DNA from: Candidatus Pantoea deserta
GTDB taxonomy: Bacteria; Pseudomonadota; Gammaproteobacteria; Enterobacterales; Enterobacteriaceae
Reading direction: 5' to 3'
Assembly (NCBI RefSeq): GCF_003813865.1
Contig: NZ_RMVG01000008.1
Location: forward strand, 1-64,000
Length of the DNA: 64,000 nt
A model generated the notes under the pieces. The model searched no databases, had not been told where the DNA came from, and saw only the letters and a list, made by a program, of their open reading frames with translations. Positions within the stretch are counted from its first letter, which is position 1; every line of letters begins with the position of its first letter. Made by a program: the position numbers and the translations under genes. Positions 18,330 to 27,571 of this stretch are shown here, piece by piece.

Positions 18330-19466
18330 TTAGTGGAACAGCCTGAATTCCTTCGCCACTTCATAGCCGACAACGGCCTGCTTAAGGGAAATCGTGTTGT
18401 AGTAGAGGTAGTAGACAAGAAAGAAAGCGAACATGGCGAACATAGCCGGCTTCAGTACCGGTCTGACCTGATACACCAGCGAGGCCAGAATAATCGGCTC
18501 GACCTGCAACAAATAGTTAGAGAGGCGCGCGCCCGATGAGTAGTTATAAAAGAAGATACGAATGCCGCCGCCGATAGCAAAGGTCAATACCAGCAGATAG
18601 TTAAGGCGATACTGCTGATAGTTATATTTTTTGATTTCGTCGCTCAGCAGGAAATAGACGAAGATAAACACCAGCATGATGTTCTTCAGGTTCGACACCG
18701 AGAAGATGCTGCCTTCGCCGGTGTTAGAGGTTTCGTTGCTGTAGCCTTCCGCCCTCTCCCCCAGCGATCCCAGATGCGACGAGATCAGCGCGATAAAGCT
18801 GGTGCCGCCGACTTTCGAAGCCGGAACGCTCAGCAGAATAATGGCCACCGGCCACCAGCGCGAATCGCGGATAAACAGGAAAGGAATAAGGGTGACAACC
18901 ATCACCGCCGTGTTATGGCTGAAAAACGATAACAGGGTAAACGCCAGCGCCATCCAGTAGCGCTTCTGGTAGATATACCAGATCACGCCGAGAAACAGCG
19001 CAGAGCTCAGGCCAAAGCGAATCTGGTTCATATCTTTGTTGATAAAGATATGCGCCGAATAGAGCGCCAGCGCCAGAATCGGATAGGGCGACATCTTTTT
19101 AAAGAAAACCGCGTTTACCGCGACCGCCAGCAGGCAGAAGACAAACAGGAAGATGTCGGCGTTGTGAGAAAACAGGCTGACCAGATAGGCCAGGCCAAAA
19201 ATCAGCGGCTCATAGCGAAAGAATGCGACGGTTTCAGCGAAGCCGTTGACCTGAATACGGTTGATAAAATCAGCAAAAAAGCTGCGGTACTGATAATCAT
19301 CCATACCGGTGCCGAGACCGCGGATACCGCCAAACACCACCAGCGTTGCGGCGGCGATGCAGAGCAGATAAGTCAGGAGATGAGTTGTACGTTCGTCTTT
19401 TTTCAGCAGGATTTCCACGATGGAAATCAGCAGCAAAAAACCTGATATATACCAATATGGAGCCAT
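18330..19466 (-). CDS. amsC: AmsC-like EpsG-family polysaccharide polymerase
   Basis: A multi-spanning membrane protein of 378 residues with about ten hydrophobic segments and the EpsG-family feature FGGIRGLGTGMDDYQYR near residue 48. In this cluster type AmsC/WceL is the Wzy polymerase that joins flipped repeat units in the periplasm. The ATG at 19466 is preferred because AAGGA lies eight bases upstream. An in-frame codon seven residues earlier has no site. A 227-base spacer with a terminator separates it from wzc. Confidence 0.82.
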   Translation of the reverse strand: MAPYWYISGFLLLISIVEILLKKDERTTHLLTYLLCIAAATLVVFGGIRGLGTGMDDYQYRSFFADFINRIQVNGFAETVAFFRYEPLIFGLAYLVSLFSHNADIFLFVFCLLAVAVNAVFFKKMSPYPILALALYSAHIFINKDMNQIRFGLSSALFLGVIWYIYQKRYWMALAFTLLSFFSHNTAVMVVTLIPFLFIRDSRWWPVAIILLSVPASKVGGTSFIALISSHLGSLGERAEGYSNETSNTGEGSIFSVSNLKNIMLVFIFVYFLLSDEIKKYNYQQYRLNYLLVLTFAIGGGIRIFFYNYSSGARLSNYLLQVEPIILASLVYQVRPVLKPAMFAMFAFFLVYYLYYNTISLKQAVVGYEVAKEFRLFH

Positions 19467-19653
19467 GGTGTGATTCCTTAATTCCACACGTTGTCAGCTC
19501 AACAGACCGTCGCGCCGCACGCGGCGACAAAGCGGTCCTGTTGCTGACCCATTCTGTTATGGACGCCCGCCCGGTTATGCGTGTTATTCGTGGCGTCTGG
19601 CGCGAAACACAGAATCACCTGTGTACATCGTTGCGTGTTGTCTTTATGGGACG

Positions 19654-19680
19654 ATAAAAAGGGGCGGTTACACCGCCCCG
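19654..19680 (-). terminator. Intrinsic terminator inside the ams operon, after wzc
   Basis: The minus strand forms GGGGCGG/CCGCCCC with a five-base loop followed by TTTTTATC, 14 bases after the wzc stop codon. It would separate the export genes (amsG-wza-wzb-wzc) from the repeat-unit genes unless it is read through. Confidence 0.85.
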
Positions 19681-19693
19681 TCATCGTCAAACC

Positions 19694-21871
19694 TTAGCTT
19701 TTCGTCGGCTTGCCGTACTCGTAGTCGTAGTAGTCGTAGCCATAACCGTAGGCATTCGCGGCTTTACGCACCACGGCGTTCAGGATCACGCCTTTAATCT
19801 CAATGCCATTCTGCGCGAAGCGTTTGTAGCTGACGTCGATCTCTTTGGCCGTGTTGGCTTCGAAACGCGCCACCATCAGCGACGTACCCGCCAGTTTGCC
19901 GATAATCGACGCATCGGTTACTGCCAGAATCGGCGGCGTATCGATCAGCACCAGGTCATAGTTTTTGCTTGCCCAGTCCAGCAGCTCGCCCATGCGGCGA
20001 TGCATCAGCAGCTCAGACGGGTTCGGCGGCACCTGACCACGCGGCAGGAAGTCGAAGCCGTAAACGCCGCGCTGAATCAGCGCCGGAGAAAACTCGGTTT
20101 TGCCTGACAGGATGTTAGACAGACCGGATTTGTTATCCGCGCCGATCAGCTCGTGGGTATAACCACGACGCATATCGCCGTCGATGAACAAGACGCGCTG
20201 ACCGGCTTTCGCCACCAGCGTGGCCAGGTTGGCGCAGATAAAGGTTTTACCAATACCTGGGCTGGCGCCGGTGATCATCAGGACATTGTTCTTCGCCTCC
20301 ATCATGGCGAAGTGCAGGCTGGTGCGCAGGCTACGAATCGCTTCGATGGAGAGATCGGTCGGGTTGCCCAGCGCCAGCAGCGTTTCGTGCGGGTCGAGCT
20401 TCGTTTTGTGACCGCGACGCGCCAGCGCTTCGGTGTCTTTCTTGCGCTGCCATTCAGAGAGCGGCACGCTGGCATAGACGTTCATACCCAGCTCTTCCAG
20501 CTGTTCCGGGTTCTCGATGCCGTGATGCAGCAGCGCTTTCAGCAGCACCAGACCCACAGAGACCACCAGGCCCAGCAGCAGGCTCGCGGCGATGATCAGC
20601 GTTTTCTTCGGCGCGACCGGCGAGTTAGCTGTTTCAGCGTTGTCGATAATGCGCACGTCGCCGACGGTGCTGGCTTTGCTAATGCCCAGCTCCTGCTGAC
20701 GGTTCAGCAGCTGCATGTAAATCTCCTGCCCTGCCTGCACGTCGCGGGTCAGACGCAGAATCTCTTGCTGAGTCTGCGGCATCTGGGAGATTTTCTTGTT
20801 GAGCTGCGCCTGCTCGCCTTCCAGCGTTTTACGCTTTTCCAGCAGCGCGCGATAGGTCGGGTGATCTTTGGTGAACAGCTGAGACACTTCGGCCTCGCGG
20901 AAGGTCAGCTCGTTCAGCTGGCTCTGCACGCTGACGGAGGAGTCGAGCGCCGATTTCGCTTCCAGCGACATATCCACCGATTCGTTCTGACGACGGAACG
21001 TATTCAGCTTGTTCTCCGCGTCGTCCAGCTTAGCGCGTACCTGAGGCAGCTGGTTGCGCAGGAATTCCAGGCTCTTCTCAGCCTGTTCAGACTTGCGCTC
21101 AACGTTTTGCAGCAGATAGTTGTTAACGATCTGGTTCAGCACTTTGCTGATGTGCTCAGGATCTTCACCCAGATACTCCAGGCCCAGCACGCCGGTGTCT
21201 TTGCCCTTGTCCGCAACGGTCAGGTTCGCCAGCACCGAGTTAATCGCCTGCAACTCGTTCAGCTTGGTTACAGTAAAGCTGGTGCCTTCATCAGCCTGAA
21301 TATCGCTGACCAGCATGGTGATGTCGCCGTGTTGCTCCAGACGTCCCACCTGACCTTTAAACAGCTCGTCGCCGTCTTTGCTGACGGTATAGGTAGTCGG
21401 GCTGTTAACTTCCAGCTCAACGTTGCGCTTGTCGATGGTGCGCGGGATTTCCAGACGCGAAATAGCGATCTGAGCGGGTTTATTACCCATCAGGCGCGAC
21501 AGCCCTTTCCCGATAATCGGGAAGTAGTTCTGCTCAACAACGGTATCCAGACCGAGATCGCTCACGGTCTTGCCAATCACCATGCGCGATTCCAGGATCT
21601 GAATTTCAGTATCAGATTCCGGCGTCGCAGGCAGGATGCTTTGCAGGTCAGAGAGCACGGTACTGGTGTTTTTTTGCTCCACCTGCACCATGGCGTCGGC
21701 GCTGTAAATCGGGGTAGCGAACAGTGTGTAGAGCGTTCCCACCAGCATAAAGAAGGCGGTTACGGCGACAATGATCCAGCGATGATCGATCAGCTGACCC
21801 AAAAGATGCCCAAGATCGAACCCTGTCGACTCCTCTCTTGGCGCGGTCATAACCTTATTTTTAATATTCAT
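19694..21871 (-). CDS. amsA: Wzc-type tyrosine autokinase, polysaccharide co-polymerase
   Basis: A 725-residue inner-membrane protein controlling polymer length and export. It has a first transmembrane segment near residues 30-50, a periplasmic Wzz-like domain with coiled-coil stretches, a second segment near residue 425, and a C-terminal BY-kinase. The kinase shows Walker A (GASPGIGKT), Walker A' (VLFIDGDMRRG), Walker B (LVLIDTPPI) and a Tyr cluster at the extreme C terminus (YGYGYDYYDYEYG). The ATG at 21871 has GGGA upstream, and an ATG seven codons further in is also possible. Wzb, next to it, dephosphorylates the tail. Confidence 0.95.
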   Translation of the reverse strand: MNIKNKVMTAPREESTGFDLGHLLGQLIDHRWIIVAVTAFFMLVGTLYTLFATPIYSADAMVQVEQKNTSTVLSDLQSILPATPESDTEIQILESRMVIGKTVSDLGLDTVVEQNYFPIIGKGLSRLMGNKPAQIAISRLEIPRTIDKRNVELEVNSPTTYTVSKDGDELFKGQVGRLEQHGDITMLVSDIQADEGTSFTVTKLNELQAINSVLANLTVADKGKDTGVLGLEYLGEDPEHISKVLNQIVNNYLLQNVERKSEQAEKSLEFLRNQLPQVRAKLDDAENKLNTFRRQNESVDMSLEAKSALDSSVSVQSQLNELTFREAEVSQLFTKDHPTYRALLEKRKTLEGEQAQLNKKISQMPQTQQEILRLTRDVQAGQEIYMQLLNRQQELGISKASTVGDVRIIDNAETANSPVAPKKTLIIAASLLLGLVVSVGLVLLKALLHHGIENPEQLEELGMNVYASVPLSEWQRKKDTEALARRGHKTKLDPHETLLALGNPTDLSIEAIRSLRTSLHFAMMEAKNNVLMITGASPGIGKTFICANLATLVAKAGQRVLFIDGDMRRGYTHELIGADNKSGLSNILSGKTEFSPALIQRGVYGFDFLPRGQVPPNPSELLMHRRMGELLDWASKNYDLVLIDTPPILAVTDASIIGKLAGTSLMVARFEANTAKEIDVSYKRFAQNGIEIKGVILNAVVRKAANAYGYGYDYYDYEYGKPTKS

Positions 21872-21883
21872 GGATAATCCCAA

Positions 21884-22318
21884 CTATCGGCTTAGTACGT
21901 TGACCCATTTCTGGGTAGCGTTTTCCAGTAACCCGTAAACCTCTTCAAAGGCCTCACGACTCTTTTTATACGGATCCGCGATTTCCTGTTGGTTGAGCCA
22001 GTGCCCAAGCAGCATGGTTTTTCCGCGCGCGGCTGGATCGATGCGATTGACCTGTTCGATGTGGCGTTTTTCCATCACCAGAATCAGATCGTAATCGCGG
22101 CACATACTGGCAGTTAACTGCTGCGCATGATGTCCCTCCAGCGAGAGACCATGACGCGCGGCCACCTCGCTGGCGGTTTGATCCGCCGGATACCCCTTCA
22201 GGGCGCCAAGCCCTGCCGAAGCGATTCGCTTTTCCGGCAATGCGCGCTTCAGTAAGCGCTCTCCGGTAGGAGAGCGACAGATGTTGCCGACGCAGACCAC
22301 TAACACGGACGTAATCAT
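21884..22318 (-). CDS. amsI: Low-molecular-weight protein-tyrosine phosphatase Wzb
   Basis: A 144-residue cytoplasmic phosphatase with the signature CVGNICRSP near residue 9 (CX5R loop) and the general-acid segment DPYKKS near residue 115. It removes phosphate from the Tyr cluster of the Wzc-type kinase encoded 12 bases downstream. The wza-wzb-wzc order is the standard one for group 1 capsule and colanic-acid-like systems. Confidence 0.95.
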   Translation of the reverse strand: MITSVLVVCVGNICRSPTGERLLKRALPEKRIASAGLGALKGYPADQTASEVAARHGLSLEGHHAQQLTASMCRDYDLILVMEKRHIEQVNRIDPAARGKTMLLGHWLNQQEIADPYKKSREAFEEVYGLLENATQKWVNVLSR

Positions 22319-22326
22319 GGCTAAAC

Positions 22327-23466
22327 CTAGTTCGACCAGTTGCGGAAACGCAGCGCCGCCTCGCTCGCATCGTTGATACCGGCGATAGTCGGCAGCAGCT
22401 GCGAAATCACACGGTTCCAGCGCGTCAGCGGCGTAGAGGTGACGTAGACGATGTCGTAAGGTTCAAGTTGGAATTCGGTACCCATCACCATCGCCGCCGC
22501 ATCTTTGGTATTCAGCTGATAAATGTTGGCGATTTTGGTGCGGTTAGAACCGCGAATCGGACGGATAACAAACACGCCGGTAGCGTCGGCCGCCGTCTGA
22601 TCCATACCCTGCGCATTACCCAGCGCTTCCGCCAGCGTCATGCCGCTGCGGTCCATTTTCAGCGTGGACTGCTGGCGCACTTCGCCCATAACGAACACTT
22701 TGAGATCGTCGTTGCGCGGCACATACAGAATGTCGCCAGGGTAGAGCAGATGGTTCTGGCTCAGGTCGCCGTTCTGCATCAGCGCCTGTAACGAGATACG
22801 CTGTTCGGTGCCGTTGTGCGTCAGCACGACGTTGCGCCAGTCGGCATCGGCAGCCAGGCCGCCCGCGGCGTTGATGGCGTCCAGCACCGTCAGCGGCACG
22901 TTGGTGATCGGCTGCTGACCAGAGGTCGTTACCGCGCCGGTCACGTAGGTTTTCTGCGACTTAAAGGAGGCGATGCTGACATCGACCTGCGGGCTTTCGA
23001 TAAACTGGGCAAGGCGGCGGGCGATCTCGCCGCGCACTTCGGTGACCGTGCGGCCAACGACGCGAACTTTGCCGATATAGGGATAGAAAATGGTGCCGTC
23101 AGAATGTACCCAGTTGCCGGTGTCGCTGGCGCTGCGGTACTGACCGGCCGGCGTGGTCAACTCCGGGTGATCCCAGACGGTAACGTTAATGACGTCGCCG
23201 ATGCCGATGCGGTACTCATAGTTCTGAACTTCGTTCTGTAGCCCTGGGTTAGCCTGCGCCACCAGCGGCTTGGGACGCATCTGTTCCACCAGGCGCGGCG
23301 TTAACGGGAAAACGTTGACATATTTGTCGATGTCATAGTTGCTGTCCTGCTGCTCAACGACATCTTTTCCGCTAGTGGAAAGGTGCTGGCCTGGAACAAC
23401 CGTACACCCTGAGAGAAATGTGGCGGATACCAGCATGGGTATCAATTTCGTTTTGATTGTAATCAT
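22327..23466 (-). CDS. amsH: Wza-type outer-membrane polysaccharide export lipoprotein
   Basis: A 379-residue precursor with a lipoprotein signal peptide ending in LSGC (lipidated Cys21). The mature protein has the poly-export domain ([20 protein letters not shown] near residue 86) and SLBB-type repeats ([31 protein letters not shown]). The octameric Wza channel carries polymer across the outer membrane and docks on Wzc. It is followed after eight bases by wzb. The 295-base spacer to amsG holds no recognisable gene. Confidence 0.95.
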   Translation of the reverse strand: MITIKTKLIPMLVSATFLSGCTVVPGQHLSTSGKDVVEQQDSNYDIDKYVNVFPLTPRLVEQMRPKPLVAQANPGLQNEVQNYEYRIGIGDVINVTVWDHPELTTPAGQYRSASDTGNWVHSDGTIFYPYIGKVRVVGRTVTEVRGEIARRLAQFIESPQVDVSIASFKSQKTYVTGAVTTSGQQPITNVPLTVLDAINAAGGLAADADWRNVVLTHNGTEQRISLQALMQNGDLSQNHLLYPGDILYVPRNDDLKVFVMGEVRQQSTLKMDRSGMTLAEALGNAQGMDQTAADATGVFVIRPIRGSNRTKIANIYQLNTKDAAAMVMGTEFQLEPYDIVYVTSTPLTRWNRVISQLLPTIAGINDASEAALRFRNWSN

Positions 23467-23761
23467 CTAGATCTTCGCTATCAGTTATTGATTGATAGAG
23501 GCGAAAACGCCGCTGTGTAAGCGCTGAAAAAAAATAAACTCGCCAGCTTAAGCACTGAAAATATCTGTCATTATCACTTCTCCCTAACTCTTTTTTTGCT
23601 GCCGTTTAACAGGATGAAATAAGCAAACGCGTATTTTTACCTTCTGAATGAATTAACGGCTTCCTTCAGCCACGATAATGGCAGCTATCGCCAATGAGGT
23701 TGCCCGCTATGGCGCTCAGAATCAGGGACTGTTTGCATTTCGCTCCCCGTCCCGCCTGCTA

Positions 23762-25195
23762 TCAATACGCCCCATCGCGCTTCAGTACCACACCCACCGT
23801 TTTGAACAAAATGGCGATGTCGTTCCACAGCGACCAGTTTTTTACGTACCACGAATCGAAGTAGACGCGCGTTTCGTAATCAACGTCGTTACGACCGCTG
23901 ACCTGCCACAATCCCGTCATGCCTGGTTTCGCCATCAGATAGTAGTCAACATCCCCGGCATAACGGCAAAGCTCATCTTCAATAACCGGGCGCGGGCCGA
24001 CAAGACTCATGTCGCCGCGCACCACGTTCCACAGCTGCGGCAGCTCATCCAGACTGGTCTTACGGATAAAGTGGCCGACTTTGGTAATGCGTGGATCGTT
24101 TTTCAGTTTGAAATCTTTGTCCCATTCGGCGCGAGCGACAGGATCGGTCCGCAGGACCTCTTCCAGCACCTCTTTCGAGTTGATCACCATCGAACGGAAC
24201 TTCAGGCATTTGAACTTACGGCCGTTAAGGCCCACACGCTCATGTCCATAGATCGGCGGGCCGCCGTCGCGTCCAACCAAAAAGCCGAGCACCAGCAGCG
24301 CAGGCAGCAGCATGATGATAATCGACAGCGCGCCGACAATATCGAACGCCCGCTTGAGGAAGCGTGAGGTGCGCTTCGCCAGATTGTTATTCACGCGCAG
24401 GATCATCACTTCATGGCTGAAGATATACGCCATATCCGTGCCGTAGAGCGGCACGCCGCGCAGCGTAGGAATAACCGAAACTGAACGGCAGTTATGCATC
24501 GCCAGAGTCTTCAGCCACATGTCGCGATACTGGCTCTGCTCGAACTCCACCGCCACGATAAACTGGGTTTCGCTGTGGGTCAGGCTCCACAGTTCCGCCT
24601 CTTCACGCAGCACCGGCACGCCGGAGATGCTGCCCTGCGGACAGGTGCCGTCCACATCGTAAAAGGCGATGACGTCAAAGCCCATAACCTCTTCGCTCTG
24701 CAACGCCTGCCAGGCTTCCTGTGCGTTCTTGCTGCTGCCGATGATAATGGTCTGCTTCTTCCACAGGCCGTAGTGATTCAGCACATGCTTGACGATCGCG
24801 CGGCTCAGCGGAATTAAAATCAGCGCCAGTACCCAGGTCAGCAACCAGACGAAGCGCGACATTTGCCACTGTGAAAGCGCCGTGATCGACAGGTCGATAA
24901 TAGAAAAAATAAGAATGGTACGAAAAACTTCCTTCAGTTCGAACCAAAAGGGTTTGCGATAGGTAAAATGACGCAGCCTGACCCAGAACCATCCAACGCA
25001 AATTACCGACAGGAAAACATGCGTCGCGATTTTCAGATGCAGATCTTTTTCGGATATATCTGCCAGTGGCGAATCAGACATCATATTAATTAATGCCAGC
25101 GCGATGAATAACGCCGCGTTAAAACAAATTAAATCCGAACCGGCTAACAACAATTTAGTGAAAAGACTTTTAAACGTAATTTCGGTATCGCGCAT
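23762..25195 (-). CDS. amsG: Undecaprenyl-phosphate galactose phosphotransferase AmsG
   Basis: A 477-residue initiating transferase of the WbaP/WcaJ type, which puts the first sugar phosphate (galactose in amylovoran) on undecaprenyl phosphate. It has four N-terminal membrane segments (residues 1-130), a soluble linker, a fifth membrane segment near residue 285 and the catalytic domain with KCLKFRSM, RKTSLDELPQLWNV and VGPRPV followed by KPGMTGLWQVSGRN. It is the first gene of the ams operon, preceded by an approximately 540-base regulatory and leader region. Confidence 0.93.
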   Translation of the reverse strand: MRDTEITFKSLFTKLLLAGSDLICFNAALFIALALINMMSDSPLADISEKDLHLKIATHVFLSVICVGWFWVRLRHFTYRKPFWFELKEVFRTILIFSIIDLSITALSQWQMSRFVWLLTWVLALILIPLSRAIVKHVLNHYGLWKKQTIIIGSSKNAQEAWQALQSEEVMGFDVIAFYDVDGTCPQGSISGVPVLREEAELWSLTHSETQFIVAVEFEQSQYRDMWLKTLAMHNCRSVSVIPTLRGVPLYGTDMAYIFSHEVMILRVNNNLAKRTSRFLKRAFDIVGALSIIIMLLPALLVLGFLVGRDGGPPIYGHERVGLNGRKFKCLKFRSMVINSKEVLEEVLRTDPVARAEWDKDFKLKNDPRITKVGHFIRKTSLDELPQLWNVVRGDMSLVGPRPVIEDELCRYAGDVDYYLMAKPGMTGLWQVSGRNDVDYETRVYFDSWYVKNWSLWNDIAILFKTVGVVLKRDGAY

Positions 25196-25266
25196 ATTTA
25201 ACTCTTTATTTTATTTCCTTTAACCCGTGACGCCCTGAGCTGTGTAATATTTGAACGGGTCTGTTT

Positions 25267-25338
25267 CTTGTCGACACTGGCGTAACTGAAGGGAGTTACA
25301 GGATGCGTTCACGCCAGTTCCCTGAGTAAGAAAACAAG
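25267..25338 (-). promoter_or_regulatory. Nested inverted repeats in the amsG leader RNA
   Basis: Perfect arms ACTGGCGT (25276-25283 and 25311-25318 as complements) are flanked by CTTGT/ACAAG arms at 25267-25271 and 25334-25338. They enclose an inner TAACT/AGTTA hairpin. In RNA this gives a two-tier stem-loop about 75-130 bases upstream of the amsG ATG and downstream of ops. The function is unknown. Confidence 0.45.
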
Positions 25339-25422
25339 AAAATTGTGATAAATACCAACAGATTACTCTGACTTCGCCACAGGTGGCACACTGCTTGTTT
25401 TTTCTACGCAAAAGGCGTTTCA

Positions 25423-25460
25423 GGCACGCTACCGCCCTTGGCTGTCGCTGCCAATACCAC
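25423..25460 (-). promoter_or_regulatory. JUMPStart/ops element upstream of amsG
   Basis: The minus strand carries the ops core GGCGGTAGCGTGCC at 25423-25436, preceded by GGCAGCGACAGCCAAG, a JUMPStart-like segment. It lies in the untranslated leader, about 230 bases upstream of amsG, where RfaH loading would let polymerase pass the internal terminators of this roughly 18-kb operon. Confidence 0.87.
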
Positions 25461-25603
25461 CTTTGATGTCCTGTTTTCCCGACCTTTCATTCCCGCCCAG
25501 GCGCGCCGACCCAGACTACGGCGCCCGATCACAATTCATAACATTGGGTGCTAAATCTGGGGGGCGAATATCAACTTAAGCGCAGACTTTTACCAGCACG
25601 TTG

Positions 25604-25633
25604 CTATACTAGTTATTACTGGCTTCTTTACAA
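25604..25633 (-). promoter_or_regulatory. Candidate amsG promoter
   Basis: On the minus strand TTGTAA (25628-25633) is followed by a -10-like region, ACTAGTATAGC. TAGTAT would be at 16-base spacing and TATAGC at 19. Neither spacing is ideal. The position, upstream of ops and downstream of the RcsAB-like box, is as expected for an RcsAB-activated exopolysaccharide promoter. Confidence 0.35.
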
Positions 25634-25737
25634 GTAGGCCCCGCCGTCCCCTGACTATTTTAGGAAAAAGACTACCAGCCATTAGTATTGCGTCCCAATG
25701 ACGGATAAAACTCAAAGTGCAATACCCTTGCTAAAAA

Positions 25738-25751
25738 TCAGATTTATTCCA
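25738..25751 (-). promoter_or_regulatory. Candidate RcsAB box of the ams operon
   Basis: The minus strand reads TGGAATAAATCTGA, which matches the published enterobacterial RcsAB consensus TRVGAAWAWTSYGR at 12 of 14 positions. It lies 543-556 bases upstream of the amsG ATG. This agrees with the distance I recall for the RcsAB site of Erwinia amylovora amsG. RcsAB activates such operons through the Rcs phosphorelay. Confidence 0.6.
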
Positions 25752-25995
25752 TATCGCATCATCAATAAATCGGCATGTTTAACTTAATACCCGCCTGCGG
25801 TTCTCTCTTCTGCTCTTTACTATAAGCACACGCCTGTTTTCGAAAACCTGTCATATTCCTGATTAAAAAAGCTCACCACCCTAAGGCTATTTCGAAAGAG
25901 AGGTTTATGCAGCGCGTAGAAAGCGGGTTGTGCCCCGCCCTGCCCTCCACTATTCTCAGATTTTCCCAATTCAGACTGATTCAGGTGGCTTAGGC

Positions 25996-27570
25996 ATGTT
26001 GGAGGTGTTGGCAGATCCCTCATTGTGGGCAGGATTAGTGACGCTAATTGTTCTTGAGCTGGTGCTGGGAATCGATAACCTGGTGTTTATCGCCATTCTG
26101 GTAGAAAAGCTGCCCGGTAAAGATCGCGATCGGGCGCGTATTATCGGTTTATTGCTGGCGTTGCTGTGCCGTTTGCTGCTGCTGGCCTCGCTCTCATGGC
26201 TGGTTACGCTGACCCGGCCGCTGTTTACCCTGTGGCATCACCCCTTTAGCGCGCGCGATCTGCTGCTGCTGTTGGGCGGATTGTTTCTGTTATTTAAGGC
26301 GACCACGGAGCTGAATACCCGGCTTGAAGGGCAGGATCACGCGGAGAATCAACAAAAACGCGGCGCTAAATTCTGGCCAGTGGTCGCGCAAATCGTGGTG
26401 CTGGACGCTATTTTTTCGCTGGACGCGGTGATCACCGCCGTCGGCATGGTTAACCAGCTGCCGGTTATGATGGCGGCGGTGACCATCGCCATTCTGCTGA
26501 TGCTGCTGGCCAGTAAGCCCCTGACGCGCTTCGTTAACAGCCACCCCACCATCGTTATTCTCTGTCTGAGTTTCTTGCTGATGATCGGCTTTAGCCTGGT
26601 GGCGGAAGGTTTCGGCTTCGCTATTCCAAAAGGCTATCTCTATGCCGCTATCGGCTTCTCGGTGCTGATCGAAGCCTTTAACCAGCTGGCGCAGCATAAT
26701 CGCCGCCGCGCGCTCTCCGCCGGACGTCCGCTCCGCCAGCGCACGGCGGAAACCGTGTTACGTCTGTTGCGCGGCGAAGCGGACCACGCCGAACTGGACG
26801 CCCACAGCGCCTCCCTGATCGCCGACAGCGACAGCCAGGCGCTGTTTAATCGCCAGGAGCGCGTGATGATTGCGCGCGTGCTCGGCTTCGCTCAGCGCCA
26901 CGTCAATAGCGTGATGACATCTCGCCATGATGTTGAACACATTAATCTGGATGATGATCCGGCCGAGATAATGGCACGCCTGGACCGCAATCAGCACACG
27001 CGGCTGTTGATTACCGATCAACATAATGAGCTGCTTGGCGTCGTGCACGCCATCGATCTGCTGCATCAGTCGCTACATCAGCAGTCGCTGGATTTACGGG
27101 CGCTAATCCGTCAGCCGCTGGTGTTTCCTGAACGTCTGACCCTGCTTCAGGCGCTGGAGCAATTCCGTCAGGCGCGCACCCATTTTGCCTTTGTGGTGGA
27201 TGAGTTTGGCTCGGTGGAGGGCGTGGTCACGCTAAGCGATTTAATGGAAACCATCGCGGGGAATCTGCCCCTTGAGGGCGAAGAAATCGATGCCCGCTAC
27301 GATGTGCAGGCGCAGGGCGAAGGTCGGTGGATCGTAAACGGAAATATTCCGCTGGAGGATTTAGCGCTTTACGTCAGGCTGCCGCTGGATGAGCGACGCA
27401 GCTATCACACGCTGGCCGGGCTGCTGATGGATAGTCTGCAACACGTGCCCGAAGAGGGCGAAACGCTACAGGTCGGCAGCTACCTGCTGCGTACCTTGCA
27501 GGTTGAAAACCATCGCGTGCAGAAAGTCGAGATCCTGCAACAGCCTCAGGACCCCGACTATGAAGTGTAA
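25996..27570 (+). CDS. yegH: TerC/CBS/CorC-domain membrane protein YegH
   Basis: A 524-residue protein closely resembling Escherichia coli YegH. The N-terminal TerC-like domain (residues 1-230) has about seven membrane segments with [13 protein letters not shown] and [15 protein letters not shown]. Each of these carries the conserved Asp residues thought to bind a cation. Two CBS domains (about 300-425) and a C-terminal CorC/HlyC domain with [16 protein letters not shown] follow. The start at 25996 ([16 protein letters not shown]) is chosen over an ATG 66 bases upstream because homology begins here. The physiological role is unknown. Metal export has been suggested for the TerC fold. Confidence 0.9.
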   Translation: MLEVLADPSLWAGLVTLIVLELVLGIDNLVFIAILVEKLPGKDRDRARIIGLLLALLCRLLLLASLSWLVTLTRPLFTLWHHPFSARDLLLLLGGLFLLFKATTELNTRLEGQDHAENQQKRGAKFWPVVAQIVVLDAIFSLDAVITAVGMVNQLPVMMAAVTIAILLMLLASKPLTRFVNSHPTIVILCLSFLLMIGFSLVAEGFGFAIPKGYLYAAIGFSVLIEAFNQLAQHNRRRALSAGRPLRQRTAETVLRLLRGEADHAELDAHSASLIADSDSQALFNRQERVMIARVLGFAQRHVNSVMTSRHDVEHINLDDDPAEIMARLDRNQHTRLLITDQHNELLGVVHAIDLLHQSLHQQSLDLRALIRQPLVFPERLTLLQALEQFRQARTHFAFVVDEFGSVEGVVTLSDLMETIAGNLPLEGEEIDARYDVQAQGEGRWIVNGNIPLEDLALYVRLPLDERRSYHTLAGLLMDSLQHVPEEGETLQVGSYLLRTLQVENHRVQKVEILQQPQDPDYEV

Positions 27571-27571
27571 A

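Larger units (their letters stand above)
25196..25995 (-). other. Control region of the ams operon, between amsG and yegH
   Basis: This 800-base gene-free stretch separates divergent amsG and yegH. From amsG outward it contains a structured leader (25267-25338), the JUMPStart/ops element (25423-25460), a candidate promoter (25604-25633) and an RcsAB-like box (25738-25751). The remaining 240 bases before yegH hold its upstream region, in which I could not choose a promoter. A 63-codon open frame in the leader (25220-25411, minus) has no ribosome-binding site or family resemblance and is not called. Confidence 0.7.

Noticed and set aside
25220-25411. 63-codon minus-strand open frame in the amsG leader, as a possible leader peptide
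   Set aside because: No ribosome-binding site and no amino-acid bias of attenuator peptides. It overlaps the inverted repeats that explain the sequence better.
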